Positions 1-7,945 of a DNA stretch of 64,000 nucleotides are shown piece by piece. Position 1 is the stretch's first letter; each line of letters begins with the position of its first letter. The notes under the pieces are model-generated. The model saw nothing but the letters and a program-made list of their open reading frames with translations. It made no database searches and was not told the origin of the DNA. Source of the stretch: FLUQ01 sp031551515 (GTDB lineage: Bacteria > Desulfobacterota > Desulfovibrionia > Desulfovibrionales > Desulfovibrionaceae); the NCBI GenBank assembly GCA_031551515.1, contig JAVBNL010000032.1, forward strand, positions 1-64,000, read 5' to 3'. A program made the translations under genes and the position numbers.

Positions 1-105
1 GCCTTCCTGCAAATTCACGTCCTTGCCCGTGGGCCAGCCCGCCAGCACTTCTTTACGCTGCGCAAAAAACTCGTCCTCTGACAATTTCTTATTTTGTAGA
101 TCCAT
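1..105 (-). CDS. glmE: Glutamate mutase epsilon subunit, N-terminal part (cut by window edge)
   Basis: Only the first 35 codons are present; the gene runs off the left edge. The visible start reads MDLQNKKLSDEEFF-like (actual MDLQNKKLSEDEFF) followed by an AGWPTGKDV motif, which matches the N-terminus of the catalytic E chain of coenzyme-B12-dependent glutamate mutase. This subunit carries the TIM barrel that rearranges L-glutamate to (2S,3S)-3-methylaspartate. The start ATG lies inside the end of glmL (17 bp overlap), and glmS lies further upstream, giving the order glmS-glmL-glmE. The identification rests on a short stretch plus the strong context. Confidence 0.85.
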   Translation of the reverse strand, partial: MDLQNKKLSEDEFFAQRKEVLAGWPTGKDVNLQEG

Positions 106-1504
106 GTCCCTTCTCCGAGAGAGGTTGTATGTCTTTTTTCAGAATGCTCAGCGCCAGTTCCTGATCCACAAGGCTGACAAGCCCCATGGCGCTGAAAATG
201 TAGTTCGCGTCAAGGTAGTACTGCGGATCGGCCGGCATCATTTTGCCTTCGAGGGCGGCCGAGGGGCTGATCCGCGCTCCGGTGAGAATGGATGCGGGGT
301 TGTGGCTGTTTTTCAGCGCGCCGCCTATGCCGATTACGCTTTGCGCGCTGGACAGGTCCTTGCCCGAAAGGGCGAAAATCTCGCCCATGGGGGTAAAGGC
401 TTTTTCCATGGTCCCGCAGTGCCGTTCAACCGCGCGCGCAATGGCGAAATGAGCCAGGGTTTCATCAATGACCAGTTCGGTTGAATCACGGGCGGCAACG
501 GTTTCCGGGTTGGCTCTGCAGTGAGCGACCCAGGCCGTGACCGCTTCGGGCGCGACGCCTGCGGCTTCCGCCACCAGTTCCAGACCCGCCGCTTCAAGCA
601 GGAAGGGCAGGCTGTAGCGCATGCCCAGGTCGCCTTCAACTGTCCGCTTGCTGTACGGTTCGGGCAGGCCTTTGAGCAGCACGTTGTCTTTGCTGGGCGC
701 GCCGTCGGACATGGAATACACGTCCGTGGTCGCCCCGCCCAGGTCAATGGCCACAAAATCGCCGATACCCGGCGTCTTTCTCGTGCCCCGGCTCAGAAGC
801 TCACAGCCTTTGAGTACAGCCAGCGGGGTGGGGATGATGGCTTGCTTCGTCATGCGCTGGATTTGCGACAAGCCTTTGGCGTCGATGATTCGCTCAATGA
901 AGATGTCGCGAATGCAGCCGCGCGCGGGCTCGATGTTCAGTTTGCCGAACACCGGCATGACGTTGTCCGTCACTATGTAGCGTTTGCCCGAAGCTTCAAG
1001 GATGGCTTCCAGTTCGCGGCCCGCGCTTTTGTTGCCCGCGACGATGATGGAAAAATTGCGGTCAATGGCTGTTAACAGCCGCGCGTTGGCGATGATGACG
1101 TCTTTGTTGCCGCCGTCTGTGCCGCCGCTAAGCAGAATGATGTCGGGGTTTATGTCGTAAATCTCGGCTTGTTCTTTTTCCGAGATTTCATAGGCGTAGG
1201 TGCGTATGACTTTGGCCCCGGCGCTTTCGGCGGCCATGCGCGCGGCCTTGGCCGTCAGATCGGGAACCAGGCCCACCGAAATCATGGCCAGCCCGCCCGC
1301 CGCGCTGCTGCAGCAGAGGAGCTCGTCATATGCGAATTCACCTATTTGTTCGTGCAGGCGATCAAGCGCAAGATCAAACCCTTCCATCACGTTGGTCGTA
1401 ATGGTCGTGAACGCGCTGGAAGTTCCCAAAATGGACGCGCTGCCGCCGTCTATGGCCGTCAGTTTCGTGAACGTGCTGCCGAAATCCACCGCAAGATAGC
1501 GCAT
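89..1504 (-). CDS. glmL: Glutamate mutase-associated MutL/GlmL protein
   Basis: 471 residues. It is an ASKHA-fold (actin/Hsp70-like) ATPase: the N-terminal phosphate-binding loop is VDFGSTFTK, followed by LSGGTDGGN near residue 125 and the second phosphate loop AIDLGGATTDVYS near residue 255. Proteins of this family sit between the two glutamate mutase subunits and are thought to reactivate or chaperone the enzyme. I place the start at MRYLAVDFGS rather than an upstream in-frame codon, because it begins one base after the glmS stop and has GGGGA before it. It overlaps glmE by 17 bp, consistent with translational coupling. Confidence 0.9.
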   Translation of the reverse strand: MRYLAVDFGSTFTKLTAIDGGSASILGTSSAFTTITTNVMEGFDLALDRLHEQIGEFAYDELLCCSSAAGGLAMISVGLVPDLTAKAARMAAESAGAKVIRTYAYEISEKEQAEIYDINPDIILLSGGTDGGNKDVIIANARLLTAIDRNFSIIVAGNKSAGRELEAILEASGKRYIVTDNVMPVFGKLNIEPARGCIRDIFIERIIDAKGLSQIQRMTKQAIIPTPLAVLKGCELLSRGTRKTPGIGDFVAIDLGGATTDVYSMSDGAPSKDNVLLKGLPEPYSKRTVEGDLGMRYSLPFLLEAAGLELVAEAAGVAPEAVTAWVAHCRANPETVAARDSTELVIDETLAHFAIARAVERHCGTMEKAFTPMGEIFALSGKDLSSAQSVIGIGGALKNSHNPASILTGARISPSAALEGKMMPADPQYYLDANYIFSAMGLVSLVDQELALSILKKDIQPLSEKGHGSTK

Positions 1505-1505
1505 A

Positions 1506-1916
1506 TTATTTCCCCAGCAGTTCGTGCAGCTCGGCAATGGTTGTTTCTATGGGCGTGCCGGGGGGGTAAGCCCGGTCAAATCCCATGTCTTTATAGCGCT
1601 TTTCAACTTCCTTGAAATCTTGTTTGCCCACGACCAGGTTGCCGCCTGCCAGCAGTAAAATGCCTTTCAGGCCCGCTTCGTCGCACTTTTCACGCAGGCC
1701 CCGGCAGTCGATTTCGCCGTGCCCGTAGAGGGAAGAGACCACAATGGCGTCGGCGTTGGTTTCAATGGCCGCCGCGATGTACTCTTCTTGTGAAACCATA
1801 ACGCCCAGGTTCACCACGTTGAACCCGGCCTTATCAAGCGCCATGGCCATAATCTTGTTGCCGACCGCGTGGACGTCGGCTCCTATGACACCGGTCACCA
1901 GAGTCTTTTTTGACAT
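1506..1916 (-). CDS. glmS: Glutamate mutase sigma subunit (B12-binding)
   Basis: 136 residues, the normal length for the small S chain. It carries the base-off cobalamin-binding signature: DVHAVGNK near residues 14-21 supplies the lower axial histidine (DxHxxG), followed by VVSSLYGHG and LAGGNLVVG segments that line the nucleotide loop. With the E chain it binds adenosylcobalamin and converts glutamate to 3-methylaspartate, the first step of the methylaspartate route of glutamate fermentation. It is separated by one base from glmL and by about 39 bases from the upstream adenosyltransferase gene, so the cofactor enzyme and its user are co-transcribed. Confidence 0.93.
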   Translation of the reverse strand: MSKKTLVTGVIGADVHAVGNKIMAMALDKAGFNVVNLGVMVSQEEYIAAAIETNADAIVVSSLYGHGEIDCRGLREKCDEAGLKGILLLAGGNLVVGKQDFKEVEKRYKDMGFDRAYPPGTPIETTIAELHELLGK

Positions 1917-1955
1917 GTCAGTTCCTTGTGTTTGTGAACGAGACGGTTCGGTCTC

Positions 1956-2462
1956 CTAAAATTCTATGCCTTTCGTAGCTGTATGCCCGCTGGCGTAAGG
2001 ATGCTTTACTTCGGTCATGGAGGTGACGAGGTCCACTTCGCCCACCAGCCATTCCGGCACGTTCCGCCCGGCAAGCACCAGGTGGAAGTTTTTTTCGCGC
2101 GCAGCCGCCAATATAGCCCGCAGCTCGTCTTCCAGCAATAATTTGCTGCCTAATGCATAAATACTTTCATCCAGCACCAGCATATCCACCGAATCTATAA
2201 CGGTCTTCACCCAGGCCAGCACGGCTTCCGCCGCCGCGCGGTGTTCGTCGCGGGTTTCTTCCCGGCGGAAGAAGCCCTTGCCGCCGGCGACGAAGAAGCG
2301 GTCTCCCAGAAGTTCGCCCAGCACTTTTTGCTCACCCGCCTGACCGGGTTCTTTCATGAACTGGCCGAAAGCCACGCGCAGCCCCTGCCCGTGCGCCCGG
2401 ATAGCCTGGCCCACGCAAGCGGAGGTTTTGCCCTTGCCGTTCCCCGTGTAAATAAGAATCAT
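1956..2462 (-). CDS. cobO: Cob(I)yrinic acid a,c-diamide / corrinoid adenosyltransferase
   Basis: 168 residues, CobA/CobO/BtuR family. The P-loop TGNGKGKTSA at residues 6-15 is the family hallmark, and the later VLDES and LAGRNVPEW segments are also typical. The enzyme transfers the 5'-deoxyadenosyl group of ATP to Co(I) corrinoids. Its place directly upstream of glmS suggests that it supplies adenosylcobalamin to glutamate mutase or salvages cobalamin for it. It is 12 bases from the end of ettA upstream and may be read through from there. The assignment to the BtuR/CobO fold, rather than PduO, follows from the P-loop type. Confidence 0.92.
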   Translation of the reverse strand: MILIYTGNGKGKTSACVGQAIRAHGQGLRVAFGQFMKEPGQAGEQKVLGELLGDRFFVAGGKGFFRREETRDEHRAAAEAVLAWVKTVIDSVDMLVLDESIYALGSKLLLEDELRAILAAAREKNFHLVLAGRNVPEWLVGEVDLVTSMTEVKHPYASGHTATKGIEF

Positions 2463-2474
2463 GGCTTTTCCTTT

Positions 2475-4157
2475 TTACCGCGTCAGTTTGCGGAATTTCA
2501 CCCGGTGGGGCTGGTCGGCCTCTTTGCCCAGGCGTTTTTTACGGTCGGCCTCGTATTCCGTGTAGTTGCCGTCAAAGAAGGTCACAGTGGAGTCGCCCTC
2601 AAAGGCCAGAATGTGGGTGGCGATGCGGTCAAGGAACCAGCGGTCGTGGCTGATGACCAGCACGGTGCCCGCGAAGTTTTCCAGGCCGTCTTCCAGGGCG
2701 CGCATGGTGTTGACGTCAATATCGTTGGTCGGTTCGTCAAGCAGCAGCACGTTGGCCCCGCTTTGCAGCATGCAGGCAAGGTGCAGGCGGTTGCGTTCGC
2801 CGCCGGAGAGCACGTCGACTTTCTTCTGCTGGTCTTGCCCGGCGAAGTTGAAGCGCGAGCAGTAAGCGCGGGCGTTCACTTCCTTTGAGCCCAGCTTGAT
2901 CATGTCATAGCCGCCGCTGATGATGTCGTACACCGTTTTGCCGGGGGTAAGAGAGGCGCGGTCTTGGTCGACGTAAGCCAGCTTTACCGTTTCACCCACG
3001 CGCAAAGCGCCTGAATCGGGTTTTTCAAGCCCGGCGATCATTTTGAACAGGGTGGTTTTGCCCGCGCCGTTGGGGCCGATGATGCCCACAATGGCCCCCG
3101 CGGGGATGATGGCGTCAAGGCCGTCTATCAAAAGTTTGTCACCCAGCGCTTTGGCGGTTTTGTCCGCTTCGATGACCAGCTTGCCCAGGCGCGGCCCCGG
3201 CGGAATGTAAATTTCCAGGTCCGGGGCAAGGCGTTCGGATTCGTGTGAAAGCATGGCCTCATAGGCGTTGATGCGGGCTTTGCTTTTGGCGTGGCGGCCT
3301 TTGGGGGCCATGCGGATCCACTCAAGTTCGCGTTGCAGGGTTTTCTGCCGCTCAGCTTCGGTTTTTTCTTCACCGGCCAGGCGTTTTTGCTTCTGTTCCA
3401 GCCAGGAAGAATAGTTGCCTTTCCAGGGGATGCCCCTGCCGCGGTCCAGTTCCAGAATCCACCCGGCCACGTTGTCCAGAAAATAGCGATCGTGGGTCAC
3501 GGCGATGACCGTGCCGGGGAAGCTTTGCAGGTACCGCTCCAGCCAGGCCACGGATTCTGCATCCAGGTGGTTGGTGGGTTCGTCAAGCAGCAGGATGTCC
3601 GGGTTTTGCAGCAACAGGCGGCACAGCGCCACGCGGCGGCGCTCGCCGCCGGAGATGACGGAAACGGGCGTGTCGGGCGGCGGGCAGCGCAGGGCGTCCA
3701 TGGCCATGTCGAGCTTGGAGTCCAGGTCCCAGACCCCTTTGTTGTCCATGAGCTCTTGCACCTGGCCCTGCTTTTCGATGAGCGCGTCCATCTCGTCGGG
3801 TTCCATGGGCTCGGCGAATTTGGCGTTGAGGGCTTCGTACTCGTCGCGGATGGCCACAAGTTCTTTGACGCCTTCTTCAACCACCTCGCGCACAGTGCGT
3901 TTTTCGTCCACCAGCGGTTCCTGCTCCAGATAGCCGATAGTGTAACCCGGGGATACGGTAGTCTCGCCGTCAAACGCGGTATCAACCCCGGCCAAAATTT
4001 TCAGGAGAGAGCTTTTGCCCGACCCGTTCAGGCCCAATACCCCGATCTTGGCGCCGTAAAAATACCCCAGTGTTATGTCTTTAAGCACCTCGCGCTGGCC
4101 GTGGCGCTTGGTGACTTTGTACATGGAATAAATAACTTTTTCAGCTTCGTTGCTCAT
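2475..4157 (-). CDS. ettA: Energy-dependent translational throttle protein EttA (ABC-F ATPase)
   Basis: 560 residues with two ABC ATPase domains in tandem and no membrane segments. Domain 1 has Walker A GLNGSGKSS, signature SGGERRRVAL and LLLDEPTNHLD; domain 2 has GPNGAGKTT, SGGERNRLHL and LLLDEPTNDID. The linker between them is rich in Arg/Lys and is the P-site tRNA-interacting motif of ABC-F proteins. EttA binds the ribosomal E site and gates entry into elongation according to ATP/ADP level. Length and domain layout match EttA closely. It is the first gene of the minus-strand group that continues with cobO and glmSLE, though a functional link is not implied. Confidence 0.93.
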   Translation of the reverse strand: MSNEAEKVIYSMYKVTKRHGQREVLKDITLGYFYGAKIGVLGLNGSGKSSLLKILAGVDTAFDGETTVSPGYTIGYLEQEPLVDEKRTVREVVEEGVKELVAIRDEYEALNAKFAEPMEPDEMDALIEKQGQVQELMDNKGVWDLDSKLDMAMDALRCPPPDTPVSVISGGERRRVALCRLLLQNPDILLLDEPTNHLDAESVAWLERYLQSFPGTVIAVTHDRYFLDNVAGWILELDRGRGIPWKGNYSSWLEQKQKRLAGEEKTEAERQKTLQRELEWIRMAPKGRHAKSKARINAYEAMLSHESERLAPDLEIYIPPGPRLGKLVIEADKTAKALGDKLLIDGLDAIIPAGAIVGIIGPNGAGKTTLFKMIAGLEKPDSGALRVGETVKLAYVDQDRASLTPGKTVYDIISGGYDMIKLGSKEVNARAYCSRFNFAGQDQQKKVDVLSGGERNRLHLACMLQSGANVLLLDEPTNDIDVNTMRALEDGLENFAGTVLVISHDRWFLDRIATHILAFEGDSTVTFFDGNYTEYEADRKKRLGKEADQPHRVKFRKLTR

Positions 4158-4414
4158 GATTTCCTCTGGTGCGAATAGTGGCGTATTGCGCGCTTTTTAT
4201 AGCCGGGGAAATAGTAGCGGAGTGGGAGATTTCCAGCAAGAAGAACTTTGTTTGAAGGGGGTTACAACGGTTTTATTGGGAAAATTTTTTCAGATCATAC
4301 AGTAACGCATGTCTTTATTGAAAAAGTTTTGTGTCGAAAAAGATTTCACGCAACAGATGCCTGTCGCTGGAGGCTTGCCCCGCAGCGACATTGGCGGAGG
4401 AGGGGCTTTTGTAC

Positions 4415-4702
4415 ATGAAGGCAAGCAGAACGGACGAAGACGACCTGACCCGCCTGCTGAGCCGCAACGCCACGGAAAAAAACTGCAAGCAGGTGTCCGT
4501 TCTCGCGGCATACGCGGCGGCGGGCATGCCTTTGTATGTCAGCGGCGAGGCCGATGGCGCGTATACGCTTTTCGGCAGCGCCGTGTACGATCCCGGCAGC
4601 GCCGGGCGGGAAAATATCCGAGTAATAATGCAATTTGACACAGCGTGCTTATTGTATGCTATGTGTGAAAGAAAATGGCTTTATCACAGGAGGCTACAAT
4701 GA
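4415..4702 (+). CDS. Doubtful small ORF overlapping pepE start
   Basis: 95 codons, product not recognised. In favour: a strong ribosome site (GGAGGAGGGG at 4396-4405) lies about nine bases before the ATG, most of the reading frame uses GC-rich third positions like real genes here, and its stop overlaps the pepE ATG as ATGA. Against: the last 30 codons lose that codon pattern and contain a perfect TTGACA promoter element that looks like the pepE promoter. A one-base shift near codon 66 would end the frame at TAATAA (about 4622-4627), so it may also be a decayed gene with a frameshift. It has no signal peptide or known motif. Confidence 0.35.
   Translation: MKASRTDEDDLTRLLSRNATEKNCKQVSVLAAYAAAGMPLYVSGEADGAYTLFGSAVYDPGSAGRENIRVIMQFDTACLLYAMCERKWLYHRRLQ
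4635..4662 (+). promoter_or_regulatory. Probable sigma70 promoter of pepE
   Basis: Perfect -35 TTGACA at 4635-4640. A -10 candidate is TATGCT at 4655-4660 (14 bp spacing) or TGCTAT at 4657-4662 (16 bp spacing). Transcription would start near 4668, giving a leader of about 30 bases to the AGGAGG ribosome site and ATG of pepE. Confidence 0.5.
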
Positions 4703-5415
4703 AACGGTTATTATTGATGAGCAGCTCGCGCAAGGGCAGCCTGGGATATCTTGAACACGCGCACGGCCAGATCACGCAGTGGGCGCAGGGCAAAGTAAAA
4801 AAGGTTCTGCTTATTCCTTACGCCGCCGTGACTTACGGTTTTGACGCTTATGAAGATAAGGTCCGGCCGACGTATGAAAAACTGGGCATGGAAGTGACCT
4901 GCATCCATCGCTTTTCCGATGCGGTTAAAGCCGTGGAGAAAGCCGAAGCCATCGCCGTGGGCGGGGGCAATACTTTTGCCCTGTTGCAACGGCTGTATGC
5001 GAACAAACTGGTCGGCGCGGTGCACGACGCCGTGGAAAACGGCCTGCCCTATATGGGCTGGAGCGCCGGGGCCAACGTGGCCTGCCCGACCATACGCACC
5101 ACCAACGACATGCCCGTGATAGAGCCTCCTTCTCTGGCGTCTTTCAATCTCGTTCCTTTCCAGATCAACCCGCACTTCATCAGCGGCAAGCCCGCCGGGC
5201 ATAACGGCGAAAGCCGGGAAGAGCGCCTGGCGGAGTTTTTGGCCGCCAACACGAAAGAGAGCGTCTTTGCACTACGCGAAGGGTCGGCTTTGCTGGTTGA
5301 AAACGATCAGGCGAGCCTGTTGGGCGACCTGGATGCGCTGATATTCCGCCAGGGCGGCGTTACGGAAACCCTGCCTGTGAACGGCAAGTTCCCGCTGCGC
5401 CACATCAACGGGTAA
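4699..5415 (+). CDS. pepE: Dipeptidase E (peptidase E, family S51)
   Basis: 238 residues, cytoplasmic. The family motif VGGGNTF (residues 87-93) and nucleophile elbow GWSAGAN with Ser122 are clear, and a conserved NPHF segment around residue 160 supplies the catalytic histidine. PepE cleaves dipeptides and tripeptides with an N-terminal aspartate. The start is the ATG preceded by AGGAGG at 4688-4693; an in-frame upstream codon would add eight residues with no ribosome site. It is followed by a strong bidirectional terminator and is convergent with the symporter gene. Confidence 0.93.
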   Translation: MKRLLLMSSSRKGSLGYLEHAHGQITQWAQGKVKKVLLIPYAAVTYGFDAYEDKVRPTYEKLGMEVTCIHRFSDAVKAVEKAEAIAVGGGNTFALLQRLYANKLVGAVHDAVENGLPYMGWSAGANVACPTIRTTNDMPVIEPPSLASFNLVPFQINPHFISGKPAGHNGESREERLAEFLAANTKESVFALREGSALLVENDQASLLGDLDALIFRQGGVTETLPVNGKFPLRHING

Positions 5416-5429
5416 TTTTGCTGTAGATA

Positions 5430-5466
5430 CAAAGAGCCCCCTGCCACGGCGACAGGGGGCTCTTTG
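5430..5466. terminator. Bidirectional rho-independent terminator between pepE and symporter gene
   Basis: Perfect 14-bp inverted repeat (5430-5443 with 5453-5466) around a 9-base loop. The arms begin and end in A/T runs (CAAAGAG...CTCTTTG), so it can act in both directions between the two convergent genes. Confidence 0.85.
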
Positions 5467-5486
5467 TATGCGTGGGCTAGGCGGCG

Positions 5487-6788
5487 TTACGTCGCCACTT
5501 GTTCAATATGCTCGCCGGCGTTTTCAAACTCGCCGTTCAGCGCCTGGTGCAGCTTTTTCTCATCCAGCGCATTCTCCCATTTGGCGACGACGATGGTGGC
5601 TATGCCGTTGCCAATAAGGTTGGTCAGCGCCCGCGCCTCGGACATGAAGCGGTCAACGCCCAGCAGCAAGGCCAGGCCGGCAACCGGCAGCACGTCAATG
5701 GTGGCGAAGGTGGCCGCCAGAGTGATGAAACCGCCGCCGGTGACCGCGGCAGCGCCCTTGGAGGTCAGCAAGAGCACACCCAGAATAGTCAGTTTGTGCC
5801 CCAGGGTTAGCGGCACGTCACAAGCCTGCCCCACGAAGATGGCCGCCATGGTCAGGTAAATGCAGGTGCCGTCCAGGTTGAAGCTATAGCCGGTCGGGAT
5901 GACAAGGCCCACCACGGGCTTGGCGCAGCCGGCGTTTTCAAGCTTGTTCATCATGCGGGGCAGGGCGGATTCGGAGGAAGAGGTGCCCAGCACGATCAAG
6001 AATTCTTCTTTGATGTACTTGATGAATTTCCAGGCGCTGAACCCGCCGTAATACTTGGCGATGCCACCCAACACGAGAAAGATGAACAATATGCAGGTGA
6101 TATAGACGGCAGCCATGAGAAAAGCCAAGTTCTTCAAGCTGGCAAGTCCGTACTTGCCGATAGTGAAGCCCATGGCGCCGAAAGCGCCGATGGGGGCAAG
6201 GCGCATGATCATGTTGATGATGCCGAAAAAGACGTGCGTTATTTCGTCGATGAAAACAACGCAGTGCTTGCCTGCTTCGCCGCCCATCTTGGCCAGGGCG
6301 AATCCGAACAGGCAGGAGAAGAGCAGCACTTGCAGGATTTCACCTTGGGCAAACGCGCTGACGACCGTGTCTGGTATGATGTTCATGACAAAAGCCATGG
6401 TGCTCTGGCTCTTCGCCTTGGTGGCGTAAGCCGCGACGGAAGAGGCATCCAGGCTTTTGGGGTCGACGTGCATGCCGGCCCCGGGTTGCAGTACTTCCAC
6501 TACGATAAGGCCGATAACCAGCGCAAAGGTGGTGACCACCTCAAAATAGATCAGCGCCTTGACGCCGACCCGGCCCACTTTCTTCATGTCGCCCATTCGT
6601 GCGATGCCCACGACAATGGTGCCGAAGATGATAGGGGCGATGATCATTTTGATCAACTTAATGAACCCGTCGCCCAGAGGTTTCATGGCGGCGCCCCAGG
6701 CGGGGAAAAAATGGCCCAGCAAAATGCCCAGCGTGATGCCGGTGATCACCTGGAAGTACAATGAACCAAACACGGATCTGTTTTTCAT
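5487..6788 (-). CDS. Dicarboxylate/amino acid:cation symporter (DAACS family)
   Basis: 433 residues, a polytopic inner-membrane protein of the GltP/DctA/GltPh family. The diagnostic SSSESALP serine-rich re-entrant loop, the SFNLDGT motif in TM7 and the AAAVTGGGF second hairpin are all visible. It takes up C4-dicarboxylates or glutamate/aspartate with Na+ or H+. The substrate cannot be read from the sequence alone; nearby glutamate mutase and the aspartyl dipeptidase make glutamate or aspartate plausible (inference). The start has CAGGAG ten bases upstream. It stands alone behind a long AT-rich control region. Confidence 0.92.
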   Translation of the reverse strand: MKNRSVFGSLYFQVITGITLGILLGHFFPAWGAAMKPLGDGFIKLIKMIIAPIIFGTIVVGIARMGDMKKVGRVGVKALIYFEVVTTFALVIGLIVVEVLQPGAGMHVDPKSLDASSVAAYATKAKSQSTMAFVMNIIPDTVVSAFAQGEILQVLLFSCLFGFALAKMGGEAGKHCVVFIDEITHVFFGIINMIMRLAPIGAFGAMGFTIGKYGLASLKNLAFLMAAVYITCILFIFLVLGGIAKYYGGFSAWKFIKYIKEEFLIVLGTSSSESALPRMMNKLENAGCAKPVVGLVIPTGYSFNLDGTCIYLTMAAIFVGQACDVPLTLGHKLTILGVLLLTSKGAAAVTGGGFITLAATFATIDVLPVAGLALLLGVDRFMSEARALTNLIGNGIATIVVAKWENALDEKKLHQALNGEFENAGEHIEQVAT

Positions 6789-7054
6789 CGATGTCTCCTG
6801 CTGCAGAGTGAACGATTTACTTTACGAGGCCATAGTACATAAAAAATCCTTCCTATCAATGAAAAAAATCTATGGTAAACGATATCTTGTCGTTAATAAT
6901 TTCTTCACAAGTATGTGAACTGAGATAGTTCATAAATTCGCTAAATGCTCCGGCAGCCTTATTTACATAGTACACATTGTTTATTCAATGGATAGTTTGC
7001 GATAGGCAGGCAAAGATGGAGGCATGTATGTCTGTATCGCCTGAATACGACGCA
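6789..7054 (-). promoter_or_regulatory. AT-rich control region of the symporter gene
   Basis: About 265 bases without a supportable gene, markedly richer in A/T than the flanks. It holds three nested inverted repeats: AACGA-N7-TCGTT at 6878-6894, TTCACA-N4-TGTGAA at 6904-6919 and TGAACT-N5-AGTTCA at 6916-6932, the last two sharing bases. They are likely binding sites for a regulator of the symporter. I could not fix a convincing -35/-10 pair. Confidence 0.5.
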
Positions 7055-7055
7055 T

Positions 7056-7095
7056 AAAAAAACGTTCCGCATGCAGCAGGCCATGCGGAACGTTT
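7056..7095 (-). terminator. Rho-independent terminator of the phn operon
   Basis: 14-bp perfect stem (7060-7073 with 7082-7095) with an 8-base loop. On the minus strand it is followed by a run of seven T (7056-7062 read in reverse), just downstream of the last phnE stop. Confidence 0.88.
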
Positions 7096-7114
7096 GCGAT
7101 TGTCTGTTATTGTA

Positions 7115-7945
7115 TCAGATTATCCGTTTGCGAATGGCCGTGACCACAACTTCACAAAGAATCACCAGCATGAAAATGCAGAAGAGAATCAATGAAACAC
7201 GTGTCCACTCGAAAAGGCTTTGGGCGTGCTCCAGGGCCATGCCGATGCCGCCGGCGCCCACCAGGCCGATGACGGAGGATTCGCGGATGTTGATATCCCA
7301 GCGGAAGAGCGAAATGCCCCAATACGCGGGCAGAACCTGCGGCCAGTAGCCTTTGAGGAAAACGCTGAGCCAGGGGGCGCCCGTGGCTTTAAGCGCTTCA
7401 ACGGGGCCGGGGTGGCATTCTTCAAGGGCTTCGCCGAAGAGTTTGCCCATAAAGCCTATGGAGCGCACCGCGATGGTCACAGTGCCCGCAAAGGGGCCGG
7501 GGCCGAAAACCGCCACAAAAAGCAGCGCCCAGACCAGCACGCTGATGGAACGTGAAGAAACGAGAATGAACATGCCAAGCCAGTTCAGAAACTTGTTCTT
7601 GGTGATGTTCTTGGCCACCAGTAGTCCGACGGGCAAGGACATGACAATGCACAGCAAGGTTCCCAGCGTCGCGATATGGATCGTCTCCATAAGGGCCGCA
7701 TGTATCCCCTTGGGGTAGTATGCAAAATCAACAGGCCACATGCGGTCTAACAGGTCGACCACTTGTGTGGGCGCGTCCCAAAGGAATTCGGGAATAACAT
7801 CCACGTTGCGGGCGCATACGGCCACGGCCGCGGCTGCGGCAAACAGCAGCAGGTAGCGCGACCAGCGTTCGCGCGGGGTGATGCGGTCCCACTGGCGGCC
7901 GGGATGACGGGATTGGTAGGGAGAGTTGTGCGTATCCCGGCTCAT
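7115..7945 (-). CDS. phnE: Phosphonate/phosphate-type ABC transporter permease (second PhnE)
   Basis: 276 residues, inner membrane. A charged N-terminus is followed by about six membrane helices and a permease EAA-type loop (EALKATGAPWLSVFLKGYWP) before residue 200. The segment VGAGGIGMALEHA near residue 235 is typical of PhnE. I use the ATG at 7945 (MSRDTHNS), which overlaps the upstream permease stop as ATGA, rather than an earlier in-frame codon. It forms a heterodimeric channel with the preceding PhnE paralogue. The substrate, phosphonate or phosphite, is undecided. Confidence 0.88.
   Translation of the reverse strand: MSRDTHNSPYQSRHPGRQWDRITPRERWSRYLLLFAAAAAVAVCARNVDVIPEFLWDAPTQVVDLLDRMWPVDFAYYPKGIHAALMETIHIATLGTLLCIVMSLPVGLLVAKNITKNKFLNWLGMFILVSSRSISVLVWALLFVAVFGPGPFAGTVTIAVRSIGFMGKLFGEALEECHPGPVEALKATGAPWLSVFLKGYWPQVLPAYWGISLFRWDINIRESSVIGLVGAGGIGMALEHAQSLFEWTRVSLILFCIFMLVILCEVVVTAIRKRII

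Noticed and set aside
4331..4414. Upstream extension of the small ORF at 4415
   Set aside because: The strong ribosome site is next to 4415; the extension has none and its codons do not match.
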